NCBI RefSeq assembly: GCF_019061125.1
Contig: NZ_JAHQYI010000003.1
Coordinates: forward strand, 62,001 to 126,000
Source of the DNA: Microbacterium sp. NC79
Lineage (GTDB): Bacteria > Actinomycetota > Actinomycetes > Actinomycetales > Microbacteriaceae
DNA length: 64,000 nt
Direction of reading: 5' to 3'
A model generated the notes under the pieces. The model had not been told where the DNA came from and did not search any database. It worked only from the letters and a program-made list of their open reading frames with translations. The position numbers were made by a program, and so were the translations under genes. Shown here piece by piece: positions 45,480 through 53,579 of the stretch (positions are counted from its first letter, which is position 1; each line of letters opens with the position of its first letter).

Positions 45480-45635
45480 CTATTCAATCGTGCTGTCGGG
45501 CTGCGGGAGGATCTCCGCTACCCAGGGGAACACAAAGTAGAACAGGCCGTACACGATCGCGGCAGCGCCGATCAGCAGAATCAGGATGCGAATTATTGCT
45601 GGTCCCGGAAGTGCGCGCCAGAGTGCTGCATACAT
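45480..45635 (-). CDS. Small single-pass membrane protein, 51 residues
   Basis: A 51-residue frame below usual length limits. It begins MYAALWRALPGP, has one hydrophobic helix (IIRILILLIGAAAIVYGLF, about 14-32) and ends with an acidic tail. It begins one base after the sortase stop and ends 12 bp before the pabA start, filling an otherwise odd 170-bp gap in a tight leftward operon. The hydrophobic pattern and operon fit support a real gene. The function is unknown; an association with the sortase or the membrane is only a guess. Confidence 0.8.
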   Translation of the reverse strand: MYAALWRALPGPAIIRILILLIGAAAIVYGLFYFVFPWVAEILPQPDSTIE

Positions 45636-45636
45636 A

Positions 45637-46425
45637 TTAGAAACCCACCGCCACGGTCACAGGATCAAGGGAAGCCGGTTCGCCAACGGAACGCGGCGTG
45701 AAGTACTCGAATTCGGCATACCCGATGGCGCGTTCGTCCCACCCGTAGCGGGGTGAACACGTTGTCATGGTGAGGTACTGGCCAATGCCAACCCGATCGA
45801 GCTCGTGAGGCAGCGGTGCAAGAACCTCGCCAGCGGTGGGTGCCACGTACTCAAGGTTGCGGAACCGGTAGGTGTACCAGCCGTCCTGCGTCTCGACAAC
45901 GACGGCGTCGCCTGCGCGCATACCAGGCAGGTTCATGAAGGCGCCGCCATGGCTACCGCGGTGTCCGGCGACCGCAAAGTTGCCAACTTCACCTGGCACT
46001 TGCGTTGCCGGATAGTGCCCGACGGCGTTAACGTTCAGGCTCTCCCACGTCTGCACGCCACCGTTGATGTTCCAGTGATAGTTGTCACCGAGGCGCGGAA
46101 TACGAAGAACCGCAAAGGTCTCGCCCGATGCGGGGTGAGCCATGACAGGCGGCTCGTAATAGGCGGGTGCGCCGTCTTCCGGCTGCACCAGCTTCGGCGG
46201 CGCGATTGCATCGTCTGGTAGCTCTTCCCACTCTTCGACGGTGGCAGCCCCGAGCTGGTTGCTTTGCGCACCCTGGATCATGTCGCCGATCCACATTTGC
46301 CAGGCGACGAACAGGAGCACGACGGTGCCAGCTGTCAGCATGAGTTCACCGAGAACGCTCGTCACCGTCGCGCGACGACGTCTTTTTTGGCGCCTCGCCT
46401 TGCGATTCTGGTGCGGCTCACTCAC
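45637..46425 (-). CDS. srtE: Class E sortase
   Basis: A 262-residue membrane-anchored transpeptidase that attaches surface proteins. A basic KARRQKRRRR stretch and one membrane helix precede the catalytic domain. The active-site His is in VAGHRGSHG, the Cys in TMTTCSPRYGW and the Arg in DERAIGYAEF. Class E enzymes usually recognise LAXTG signals; no such substrate is in the window. A GTG start at 46425 was chosen over 46521 because the latter would run through the crgA promoter. Confidence 0.9.
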   Translation of the reverse strand: MSEPHQNRKARRQKRRRRATVTSVLGELMLTAGTVVLLFVAWQMWIGDMIQGAQSNQLGAATVEEWEELPDDAIAPPKLVQPEDGAPAYYEPPVMAHPASGETFAVLRIPRLGDNYHWNINGGVQTWESLNVNAVGHYPATQVPGEVGNFAVAGHRGSHGGAFMNLPGMRAGDAVVVETQDGWYTYRFRNLEYVAPTAGEVLAPLPHELDRVGIGQYLTMTTCSPRYGWDERAIGYAEFEYFTPRSVGEPASLDPVTVAVGF

Positions 46426-46480
46426 ACGCTGAGTGTACAAGACGTGGTTGTTAGGTGTCTGACTAGATAGGATGTGCGTT

Positions 46481-46714
46481 ATGGCACGTGCTCCCAAAAA
46501 CGATGACGTCGATCCCACCACCTACGATGCGGCGCCGAACCCAGTGTGGTTCAAGCCCGTCATGGTCGGCTTCCTGCTGCTCGGGCTCGTCTGGGTCATC
46601 GTCTTCTACCTTTCCAACCAGGCTTTCCCGATTCCGGGAATCGGCGGCTGGAACATCGTGATTGGCTTCGGCATCGCGTTCATCGGCTTCCTCATGACGA
46701 TGCGCTGGCGCTAA
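46481..46714 (+). CDS. crgA: Cell division protein CrgA
   Basis: A 77-residue protein with two membrane helices: WFKPVMVGFLLLGLVWVIVF and WNIVIGFGIAFIGFLMTMRW. The PNPVWF and SNQAFPIPGIG segments are characteristic. CrgA joins the divisome and influences FtsZ turnover and septal peptidoglycan synthesis in actinobacteria (family knowledge). ATG 46481 was preferred to an earlier start at 46472. It is divergent from the sortase and followed by the DnaA-box segment. Confidence 0.93.
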   Translation: MARAPKNDDVDPTTYDAAPNPVWFKPVMVGFLLLGLVWVIVFYLSNQAFPIPGIGGWNIVIGFGIAFIGFLMTMRWR

Positions 46715-46717
46715 AAG

Positions 46718-46793
46718 TTCTCCACAGTTTCTGTTAACAACGGTGAATAACATCGGTGTAATTCATCCCCACCTGTGGATAACTTGTGGATGA
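46718..46793. other. DnaA-box cluster resembling oriC
   Basis: A perfect box TGTGGATAA (46774-46782), a one-mismatch box TGTGGATGA (46785-46793, 11 bp in phase) and TTCTCCACA (46718-46726). The word ATCGGTGTAATT (46752-46763) and ACCTGTGGATA also occur in oriC (61809-61820 and about 61736-61746). TGTTAAC occurs in both places. This 85-bp gap between crgA and a terminator may titrate DnaA or be a relic of the origin. Confidence 0.7.
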
Positions 46794-46804
46794 ATCCGCT
46801 TCAG

Positions 46805-46845
46805 ATAGCAAAGAGGCCAGCTCAATGAGCTGGCCTCTTTGCTAT
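46805..46845. terminator. Terminator between crgA and rhomboid
   Basis: A perfect 18-bp stem (46805-46822 with 46828-46845) and a 5-base loop, with a T/A-rich arm. It is convergently placed and probably serves both directions. Confidence 0.85.
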
Positions 46846-46886
46846 GAGCGCACCGCACATGCGTGGTTCCGGCGCACTGGTTCCGC

Positions 46887-47753
46887 TTAGCCGAAGACTG
46901 CCGCCAACCGCAGTACGGGGATGAACGCGAGAAATACGAGCACCGCGGTCGTCGCCACCAACAGCAGGATCTGCAGGGTACGCTTCGAGCGCTCGCGCGT
47001 CGTGTAGTAAATGATCCCGACGATCGCGCCAGCGACAACACCACCGAGGTGGGCCTGCCACGAGATGCCCCCGGCAATCAGCCCGTACGCGAAGTTGATA
47101 CCCAAAATCACCAGCATGCTGGTGATGTCGGTACCGAGCCTGCGGGCGATGACCACGAGCGCGCCCATCAGCCCGAAGATCGCGCCGGATGCGCCGACGA
47201 CAAATGTCATCGGCGCCAGCAGCGAGACCGCCGCTGATCCACCTATCGTTGAGATCAGGTAGAGCGCGAGGAATCGCCACGTGCCGATCACTGGTTCCAA
47301 GCTGCGCCCAATCATCCAGAGGGCGAGCATGTTGAAACCAATGTGGAAGATGCTGGCGTGTGTCAATGACACGGTCAGCAACCGCCACGGCTCCTGACCG
47401 ACCAGAAAGGCGAAGTAGCCCAGGTGTTCGTTGACGGCGAGGTCCGGGATCATGGCGATGACGTACGCCACCACCGTGACGGCGAGGATGCCGAATGTCA
47501 CCGGTGTCTTCGAGGTCACCGGTGACATTACAGCGGAGCCGCCTCGCCAGCGGCGTTCGGCCTTCTTCTGCGCGGGGGTGCGAGTGGACTTCTGCTCCTT
47601 CATGCACTCAGGACACACAACGCCAACGGCGCCGGGCGTCTGGCATTCGTGGCAGATAGTGCGCAGGCACCGCTGACACATCACGAAGCTCACCCGATCC
47701 GGGTGACGGTAACAGAAGTTGTCGCTGTTGCGCGAGAAGTCGGCCGTCGACAC
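46887..47753 (-). CDS. Rhomboid-family intramembrane serine protease with N-terminal zinc finger
   Basis: A 288-residue membrane protease. The N-terminal zinc-binding region has Cys/His pairs (CYRHPDRVSFVMCQRC, CHEC, CPEC) in the first 52 residues. Six membrane helices follow. The catalytic Ser is in VGASGAIFG and the His in SWQAHLGG. The HIGFNMLALW stretch is the L1/TM2 signature. It starts with GTG at 47753, 6 bp after the cyclophilin stop. Substrates are unknown. Confidence 0.92.
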   Translation of the reverse strand: MSTADFSRNSDNFCYRHPDRVSFVMCQRCLRTICHECQTPGAVGVVCPECMKEQKSTRTPAQKKAERRWRGGSAVMSPVTSKTPVTFGILAVTVVAYVIAMIPDLAVNEHLGYFAFLVGQEPWRLLTVSLTHASIFHIGFNMLALWMIGRSLEPVIGTWRFLALYLISTIGGSAAVSLLAPMTFVVGASGAIFGLMGALVVIARRLGTDITSMLVILGINFAYGLIAGGISWQAHLGGVVAGAIVGIIYYTTRERSKRTLQILLLVATTAVLVFLAFIPVLRLAAVFG

Positions 47754-47758
47754 GTCGC

Positions 47759-48316
47759 TTAGACGGCCTGTACGTCGATCGAGGAGATCACGACGTCCTG
47801 CTTCGGACGGTCGTTGGCGCCGGTCGGAACCGCCGCAATCGCGTCGACAACGGCGCGCGATGCCTCGTCAGCAACCTCACCGAAGATGGTGTGCTTGCCG
47901 GTGAGCCACGGCGTCGGGTCAGTCGTGATGAAGAACTGCGAGCCATTCGTGCCCTCAACAGCGCCGGTCAGGGCGTTGCGGCGCAGGCCAGCGTTTGCCA
48001 TGGCGAGCAGGTAGGGGTTTGCGAAGGTGAGTTCCGGGTGGATTTCATCGTTGAAGTTGTAGCCGGGGCCACCGATGCCCTGGCCAAGGGGGTCGCCACC
48101 CTGAATCATGAAGTTCGGGATAATGCGGTGGAAGATGACGTCCTTGTAGAGGGCGCCCTCGCCCGGCTTGCCGGTGCGGGGGTCAGTCCAGTCCTTGGAA
48201 CCGTCAGCAAGACCAACAAAGTTGGCAACGGTCTTGGGTGCGTGGTCGCCGAAAAGGTTGACCACGATGTCACCGTGGTTGGTGTGAATTGTCGCTACTG
48301 CGCTGTGAAGAGCCAT
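47759..48316 (-). CDS. ppiA: Peptidyl-prolyl cis-trans isomerase (cyclophilin)
   Basis: A 185-residue cytosolic cyclophilin for proline isomerisation during folding. Active-site stretches are FHRIIPNFMIQGGDP and NGSQFFITT, with WLTGKHTIFGEV near the C-terminus. No signal peptide is present. ATG 48316 begins the domain; the upstream extension to 48412 lacks similarity. It is transcribed with rhomboid and divergent from a gene of unknown function. Confidence 0.94.
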   Translation of the reverse strand: MALHSAVATIHTNHGDIVVNLFGDHAPKTVANFVGLADGSKDWTDPRTGKPGEGALYKDVIFHRIIPNFMIQGGDPLGQGIGGPGYNFNDEIHPELTFANPYLLAMANAGLRRNALTGAVEGTNGSQFFITTDPTPWLTGKHTIFGEVADEASRAVVDAIAAVPTGANDRPKQDVVISSIDVQAV

Positions 48317-48430
48317 AGGGTAATTCTCGCAGAGTTCGCTGAGAAGTCGGCGGAGGAAGTCAACCCCTTGCGCTGAAAAGGGGGCAACGTGACAAGATGG
48401 AGTCGAACTCACAAGTAGGGAGGGCTTCGC

Positions 48431-48949
48431 GTGAACATCACTCGCAAGCGCAAGAAAGAACTGAAGAAGCTTCAGCAGTCAGCCAACCAGTTGTGGGCTT
48501 CGCAGCAGGCAGTGCTCGGGGACGCAGCCAATGTCGCGCGTGAGGCGGGCCGCCAACTCAGCCACTACGGCCGTGAACAGGTTGTTCCCACCGTTCAGCA
48601 CGAGTATGACGAGCGCGTTGCTCCGTATGTGAACCGTGGCGTTCACGCGTCTAAGACGTTCCTCGACAAGCGCGTCGTTCCGGTTGTCGGAGGTGTTGTC
48701 GGTACTGCGATCTCCGCGTGGGATGCAGCGAAGACCACGCGTGAACGTGTCGCACACGGCGGCCCGGTCTTCACGCTGGCTTCGACACCCGCTCCCGCCC
48801 AGAAGAAGGGCACGAGCGCTGGCAGCGTTATCGCCATCATCCTGGGCGTCGGTGCAGCGATCGGTGTGCTGTACGCCGCGTGGCAGACGCTGCGTGCCGA
48901 CGACGAGCTCTGGGTCGCTGACGACCCGCTGGCGGCACCCGAAGCGTGA
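48431..48949 (+). CDS. Conserved actinobacterial membrane protein of unknown function
   Basis: A 172-residue protein I do not assign to a characterised family. The N-terminus is strongly basic (RKRKKELKKLQQSANQLW), followed by an amphipathic helical region and one membrane helix near 132-150 (AGSVIAIILGVGAAIGVLY). A short acidic tail ends it. GTG 48431 follows GGGAGGG by 6 bases. It is coupled by a GTGA overlap to the YbaK gene. The layout suggests a peripheral or single-pass membrane protein. Confidence 0.75.
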   Translation: MNITRKRKKELKKLQQSANQLWASQQAVLGDAANVAREAGRQLSHYGREQVVPTVQHEYDERVAPYVNRGVHASKTFLDKRVVPVVGGVVGTAISAWDAAKTTRERVAHGGPVFTLASTPAPAQKKGTSAGSVIAIILGVGAAIGVLYAAWQTLRADDELWVADDPLAAPEA

Positions 48950-49419
48950 CCGCTCCCACTGACCGTGTCGTTGAGGCTGCGCGCGAGCGCGGCCTCAACG
49001 TTCATGTGCAGGAGCGGCCGGCGGCCAACAGCCTCACCGAGGCCGCCGAACTGCTCGGCCTGAAACCGGCCGACATCATCAAGACGCTCGTCGTGAAGCG
49101 CTCTGACGATACGTATCTGTTCGCCCTGGTTCCGGGCGACAAGGCCATCTCCTGGCCGAAACTGCGCGCCCTTGTCGGCGTCAACAAGCTGCAGCTACCC
49201 GATGCTGCCGCGGCACTCGCCGCCACCGGGTACGAACGCGGAACCATCGTGCCGATTGGCTCAACAACGGCATGGCCGATCTACGCTGACGAATCGATCG
49301 TTGGCCGGCGCATCGCGATGGGCGCCGGCGCGCACGGCTACAGCCTGTTTATCGAAGCTGACGACCTCATTGCCGCGTACGGCGCCGTCGTCGCAGACAT
49401 TTCGAAGCCCATCGACTGA
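48946..49419 (+). CDS. ybaK: YbaK/ProX-family aminoacyl-tRNA deacylase
   Basis: A 157-residue editing-domain protein that removes mischarged amino acids, typically Cys from tRNA-Pro. Motifs include LKPADIIKTLVVKRSDD, ALVPGDKAISWPKL and RIAMGAGAHGYSLFIEADDL. The conserved Lys is in the VVKR stretch. It starts with a GTG overlapping the upstream stop. Confidence 0.9.
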   Translation: MTAPTDRVVEAARERGLNVHVQERPAANSLTEAAELLGLKPADIIKTLVVKRSDDTYLFALVPGDKAISWPKLRALVGVNKLQLPDAAAALAATGYERGTIVPIGSTTAWPIYADESIVGRRIAMGAGAHGYSLFIEADDLIAAYGAVVADISKPID

Positions 49420-49488
49420 CGCCTCTCTCTGCGGCGCACCCCATGGTTCCGGCGCTCTCAGCACACCCCGTGGTTCCGCTCGACGTTT

Positions 49489-49908
49489 CTAGCGCCAGAG
49501 ACCCGCGGTGCGGAGAGCGTATTCGACGAGGCTGACGCGCTGCGACGGAATGTTGTCGAGATCGAACCACTCGGCACGGTCGCTGGAACCATCGACTTCG
49601 TTTGTGAGGGTGCCGCCGGTGATCGTGGCTCGGTACACGATACGCAGGGCCTGCATCGGCACGTCACGGCCCTCAGCGAGTCGTCTCGTGGCGGGAATGA
49701 CCATCGAGTCCACCCCGAGCAGGTCGCCGATCTCAACGTCGTAGCCGGTCTCTTCGCGCACTTCGCGGATCGCGGTCTCGACGGGGTGCTCCCCCGGATC
49801 CATGCCGCCGCCGGGCATTGACCAGGCCGGGCCGCCCGTCCAGTGACTCAACAGCACACGACCAAGGTCATCCTGAATGACGGCATACGCCGCGACGCGC
49901 AAATCCAT
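49489..49908 (-). CDS. NUDIX hydrolase
   Basis: A 139-residue NUDIX pyrophosphohydrolase. The Nudix box from GGMDPGEHPV through REVREETGYD is complete, with the Mg-binding Glu residues. It probably cleaves a nucleoside-diphosphate derivative; the substrate cannot be told. It is convergent with ybaK, with two copies of the octamer TGGTTCCG in the 69-bp gap. Confidence 0.9.
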   Translation of the reverse strand: MDLRVAAYAVIQDDLGRVLLSHWTGGPAWSMPGGGMDPGEHPVETAIREVREETGYDVEIGDLLGVDSMVIPATRRLAEGRDVPMQALRIVYRATITGGTLTNEVDGSSDRAEWFDLDNIPSQRVSLVEYALRTAGLWR

Positions 49909-49953
49909 TCGTACAGCCTAGGACCAGATGCTACGTCGGCGCGACGCTGAGTC

Positions 49954-50130
49954 TCAACGCAGGTCCGCATCATCGTGCACGCGCACGCTGTGTGTGCCGC
50001 ACTGTGTGCACTGCACGTAGGTGACGTGTCCGGTCGAGGTGATGTGGCGCGACCGCGTGCGCCACATGTGGTCGTGGGGTGCTGCTGATGTCGATTTCTG
50101 GGCGGCAAACTTTCGTGGTGTATCAAACAT
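49954..50130 (-). CDS. Small zinc-ribbon-like protein
   Basis: A 58-residue basic protein. HDHMWRTRSRHITSTGHVTY precedes a CTQC motif and a second His-rich stretch (THSVRVHDD), suggesting one metal site. A longer frame starts at 50166 but would overlap the divergent CGNR gene. ATG 50130 is used. Not assigned to a known family; the sequence pattern looks conserved rather than random. Confidence 0.6.
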   Translation of the reverse strand: MFDTPRKFAAQKSTSAAPHDHMWRTRSRHITSTGHVTYVQCTQCGTHSVRVHDDADLR

Positions 50131-50155
50131 GGTTCCACTGTGATGTAATGCCATT

Positions 50156-50701
50156 ATGTATCTCAACCCTTACGGCGAGTACGCGGTTCTATTGGCGGCA
50201 TCCCTCGCGAATGAGTGGCCCGATAACCGCGACGGCATCGTGGCGCGTGCGCGCGAGGTGGGCATGACTGTCGAGTTTCCGGAGACGCCCGGCGACCACG
50301 ATGACGTACGCGCGATCATCGACGCGTGGCTCACGGTCGTTGACACGGTCGACCCGTACGAGCGCGCGGCAGCACTCAACGCACAGATGGCGGCCGCGAC
50401 CGCCTACCCTCAGCTCACCGATCACGACAATGAAGGCTGGCACCTGCACTACCGCGACGCGGATGCGCGGTCGCTACCCGAAGTGCTGTCGGCGGTCATC
50501 AGCGTCGGAACGGCCTTACACCTCACGACGCGCGGCATGGGGCGCCTGCACCGGTGTGCGGCCGGCGACGACCCGGGAGACGAGTGTCGCGCTGTTGTCG
50601 TTGACGTGACCCGCAACGGGCGGCAGAAGTATTGTTCCGTCCGCTGTGCGAACCGAACCGCCGTGCGCCGTCACCGTGCGCGCGCCGCGGTTCGGGGGTA
50701 G
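50156..50701 (+). CDS. CGNR zinc-finger protein (putative transcriptional regulator)
   Basis: A 181-residue protein with an N-terminal ABATE-like helical domain and a C-terminal CGNR zinc finger (RCAAG, EC, YCSVRCANRTAVRRHRAR). Such proteins are treated as stress-related DNA-binding regulators, though few have been tested. It is divergent from the small zinc-ribbon gene with only about 25 bp between the two starts, so their promoters must overlap. A terminator follows. Confidence 0.88.
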   Translation: MYLNPYGEYAVLLAASLANEWPDNRDGIVARAREVGMTVEFPETPGDHDDVRAIIDAWLTVVDTVDPYERAAALNAQMAAATAYPQLTDHDNEGWHLHYRDADARSLPEVLSAVISVGTALHLTTRGMGRLHRCAAGDDPGDECRAVVVDVTRNGRQKYCSVRCANRTAVRRHRARAAVRG

Positions 50702-50715
50702 ACCCCAGAAAAGCA

Positions 50716-50743
50716 AAAAACCCGGGGTGGAGCCCGGGTTTTT
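50716..50743. terminator. Bidirectional terminator between CGNR gene and tRNA-Ala
   Basis: AAAAACCCGGG and CCCGGGTTTTT arms around a short loop, giving T runs on both strands. It serves the rightward CGNR gene and the leftward tRNA-Ala. Confidence 0.85.
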
Positions 50744-50745
50744 CG

Positions 50746-50818
50746 TGGAGCCTAGGAGATTCGAACTCCTGACATCCTGCTTGCAAAGCAGGCACTCTAC
50801 CAACTGAGTTAAGGCCCC
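50746..50818 (-). tRNA. tRNA-Ala (anticodon TGC)
   Basis: 73 nt. Acceptor stem GGGGCCT pairs with AGGCTCC, with discriminator A. The anticodon stem CCTGC/GCAGG encloses TTTGCAA, giving TGC. The T-loop TTCGAAT is intact. CCA is not encoded. Confidence 0.96.
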
Positions 50819-50964
50819 GTATTTTGTTTTCAACCCGGTTTCTCAACCGGACTCAATTACTTTATCCGCGCCGTTTCGAATCTGCAAATCGAGCCCGGCG
50901 CGGGAGTGTCGCACCGCTACCGGCACAACACGAAAGGCCAAGCAATTTCTTACTTGACCTTTGG

Positions 50965-51038
50965 TGGGGCTACCAGGACTTGAACCTGGGACCTCTTCAT
51001 TATCAGTGAAGCGCTCTAACCACCTGAGCTATAGCCCC
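50965..51038 (-). tRNA. tRNA-Ile (anticodon GAT)
   Basis: 74 nt. Acceptor stem GGGGCTA pairs with TAGCCCC, with discriminator A. The anticodon stem CTTCA/TGAAG encloses CTGATAA, giving GAT. T-loop GTTCAAGTC. It lies 146 bp from tRNA-Ala, the classic pair beside gyrA in actinobacteria. Confidence 0.96.
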
Positions 51039-51177
51039 GTTTCGAACGATGTTCGCAACCTCATCGAGATTACCCGATCGCGACGCGATTCGCGAATCGA
51101 AAGCCGCGTGAGACACAATTTATCCGATCATCGCGGCGATTCGTCTCCTGGCTGCGCCTGAGGGGCAAACTAAGTGC

Positions 51178-51888
51178 ATGACAACACATTCTGGTGAAGC
51201 GCATGGCGAGAAGACGAGCGCACGGCTGAACAGCCTTCGCGCCGGCGTCTTAGGGGCAAATGACGGCATCATCTCCGTCGCATCCCTGGTCGTCGGTGTT
51301 GCCGGCGCCACGACGAACTCCGCCGCACTGCTCACCGCAGGTATTGCTGGCCTCGTCGGTGGCGCCATTTCGATGGCACTCGGCGAGTATGTGTCGGTGA
51401 GCAGCCAACGCGACAGCGAGCGCGCCCTCATCGCAAAAGAGAAGCATGAGCTGGCCACCATGCCAGAAGAAGAACTTCAAGAGCTGGCCGAGCTCTACGA
51501 ACAACGCGGCCTCTCCCCCGAGACCGCCCGCACGGTGGCGACCGAACTGACCGCGCATGATGCGCTCGCTGCCCATCTCGAAGTTGAGCTACACATCGAT
51601 CAGCACGACCTCGTGAATCCCTGGCACGCAGCACTGTCATCCGCGCTCGCATTCACCGTCGGTGCAATTCTTCCGCTACTCGCCATCCTCTTGCCGCCGC
51701 CAGAGCTGCGGGTTCCGGTCACCTTCATTACGGTCATCGCAGCCCTCGCGCTCACCGGGTGGATTTCCGCCAGGATCGGCAATAGTCCCGCGGGTAAAGC
51801 GGTGATGCGTTTGGTGGTCGGCGGTCTACTCGCCCTCGGCGCCACCTGGTTGATCGGAACGCTGCTCGGAACCGCGGGCGTGGTGTAA
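51178..51888 (+). CDS. VIT-family Fe/Mn transporter
   Basis: A 236-residue VIT1/CCC1-like membrane protein for export or storage of ferrous iron or manganese. Five predicted helices, with the motifs RAGVLGANDGIISVASLVVG near residue 21 and GAISMALGEYVSVSSQRD near 60. The cytosolic loop is Glu-rich (MPEEELQELAELYEQRG), as in the metal-binding domain of the family. It stands alone with its own terminator. Confidence 0.92.
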   Translation: MTTHSGEAHGEKTSARLNSLRAGVLGANDGIISVASLVVGVAGATTNSAALLTAGIAGLVGGAISMALGEYVSVSSQRDSERALIAKEKHELATMPEEELQELAELYEQRGLSPETARTVATELTAHDALAAHLEVELHIDQHDLVNPWHAALSSALAFTVGAILPLLAILLPPPELRVPVTFITVIAALALTGWISARIGNSPAGKAVMRLVVGGLLALGATWLIGTLLGTAGVV

Positions 51889-51914
51889 AGCACATCGGCA
51901 CCGGAAGAAACGAA

Positions 51915-51944
51915 AAAGCGGGCCCCGATATCGGGGCCCGCTTT
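51915..51944. terminator. Perfect 30-bp palindrome, bidirectional terminator
   Basis: AAAGCGGGCCCCGAT joined directly to its reverse complement, between the convergent VIT gene and the leftward anchored-protein gene. Confidence 0.85.
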
Positions 51945-51956
51945 GCGTGCTACGTG

Positions 51957-53450
51957 TTACTTCCAGGTCACTGCAAGCTTGTCACCCGAAATATCGATCG
52001 TCGGGTTTTTGGAGCCTCCGAAGGACCAGATGTCGCACGTACCGGTCTGACCTGACGTGTCAGTGCACGTCGCGGTGAGGTCCGGGTAGAACGACTCCCA
52101 CGTCGTGATGAGCAACGGGTTCTTGTAGTCAAACTCGAGGTCCATCGTGTCGATGTCTCCCCAGTCTGCAGACTCAAGCGTGCGGGTCACGGTGCCATCA
52201 GCGACCGTCTCGCCACCATCGAGCGTGGCGGGAACATCCATGCCACAGCTCGACACCAGGGTCTTCTCGGCAAGGCATGACTCCAGCGATGCCCGGATAG
52301 CCTCACGAATCTCCGTGTCAGCCTCCGCGGTCAGCACGAACTCGATGTCCCACAGGCTCGTCGAGAAGTCGTACGGAATGAAAGCAGACGTGCCCTCGAA
52401 TTCCACGCGCGAGTTGCTGCTGGTGAATTCGTAGAGAATCGGGAAAGCAGTGCTATCGCTCGTCTTGAGCTGAACTTCTTGACCGTTGATCAGGGGCTGG
52501 ATCTTTGCCAGTTCGTCGGTTACCGAGAACTGACCGAGGCTGTACTCACTGATCTTGTAGTTCTTGCCCGACTTACGCACCGAGAAGTCCATCGAGACTT
52601 CTTCGTCACCGACCATGAAGGTTCCGGTGATGTCATAGTCACTCGTGCCCTCAACCTCGATGTCAGTGATCGGCGCTTCCTTCAGGCTGGCTTCAACAAC
52701 CTTCTGGTTACCGAATGCACCCTCCACCTTGGTTTCCAGGTAGGTGTTTGCGGTCTTGACATCGCCGTCAGCGAGAGCGTCAAGGAAGGCCTGCACGACA
52801 CCGGGCGCCGAGTCCGCCTTCGGCTTCTTGGTTGAGTCCTTGTCCTTGTCTTTGTCTGCATCCTGGTCAGCGTCTTTATCGGCGTCTTTATCAGAGCCCT
52901 TGTCGCTGCCGCTGGTTGCCGAGGTGTCTTTGTCGCTGCTCTTGGCAGCGAATGGTCCGGCGGTGAATGCCCAGACAGCTGCTGCCGCCAGCGCAAGCGC
53001 CGCAACCGCTGCCACGATAATCCAGATCAGCTTCTTCTTGTCGGAGCTACCCCCGCCACTGGGCGTGCCACCGTAGGGCGGGAGGCCGCCACCCATGCCA
53101 CCGGCATTGTTCTGGCCACCGAAGCCCGGGGTTCCGGGGGCGGAACCATAGGGTGCCTGCCCTGGAGCGCCATACGGGGGCTGACCGGGAGCGCCACCAA
53201 ACGGAGTCTGGCGATGAGCACCACCAAACGGCTGCTGAGCGGGCGTGCCACCAAAGGGAGGCTGAGCGGAACCACCGAACGGCTGCTGAGCACCAAACTG
53301 ACCAGCACCTGCAGGTGGGGCCGGCGGAATCACCTGCGTTGGAGCCGTCGTCGGAACCTGAGGTACTGGCGGTACCGGCGGAAGCGGCGTGGTTTCCTGA
53401 CCGTCTTGCCAGCCCTGCGGCGGCTGCGGCGGAAGGTTGTTGTCAGACAT
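51957..53450 (-). CDS. Membrane-anchored extracellular protein with low-complexity linkers, unknown function
   Basis: A 497-residue protein not assigned to a characterised family. A Pro/Gly/Gln-rich N-terminal part (about 1-130) repeats a PFGG unit. One membrane helix follows (KKKLIWIIVAAVAALALAAAAVWAF, about 134-156). A linker of alternating Ser/Lys/Asp repeats (about 165-205) leads to a DUF4878-like fold (DSAPGVVQAFLDALADGD) and a C-terminal beta-rich domain with paired Cys. The topology suggests a cytosolic Pro-rich arm and an outer sensor or wall-facing domain. It is a single-gene unit downstream of the gyrA operon. Confidence 0.82.
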   Translation of the reverse strand: MSDNNLPPQPPQGWQDGQETTPLPPVPPVPQVPTTAPTQVIPPAPPAGAGQFGAQQPFGGSAQPPFGGTPAQQPFGGAHRQTPFGGAPGQPPYGAPGQAPYGSAPGTPGFGGQNNAGGMGGGLPPYGGTPSGGGSSDKKKLIWIIVAAVAALALAAAAVWAFTAGPFAAKSSDKDTSATSGSDKGSDKDADKDADQDADKDKDKDSTKKPKADSAPGVVQAFLDALADGDVKTANTYLETKVEGAFGNQKVVEASLKEAPITDIEVEGTSDYDITGTFMVGDEEVSMDFSVRKSGKNYKISEYSLGQFSVTDELAKIQPLINGQEVQLKTSDSTAFPILYEFTSSNSRVEFEGTSAFIPYDFSTSLWDIEFVLTAEADTEIREAIRASLESCLAEKTLVSSCGMDVPATLDGGETVADGTVTRTLESADWGDIDTMDLEFDYKNPLLITTWESFYPDLTATCTDTSGQTGTCDIWSFGGSKNPTIDISGDKLAVTWK

Positions 53451-53519
53451 GCGTCCCCCTAGGACCTGTGCGAGAAATTAGATCTAGCTTACGACTTCAC
53501 AGCTCGCGCTTAAGAAAAT

Positions 53520-53553
53520 GAGCGGGACCCCGGCATTTACCGGGGCCCCGCTC
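53520..53553 (-). terminator. Terminator of the gyrB-gyrA-DUF3566 operon
   Basis: 14-base arms with one mismatch and a 6-base loop; on the minus strand ATTTTCTT follows. Confidence 0.85.
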
Positions 53554-53579
53554 AGCTGTTTTGAAGTTACAGCGAATGA

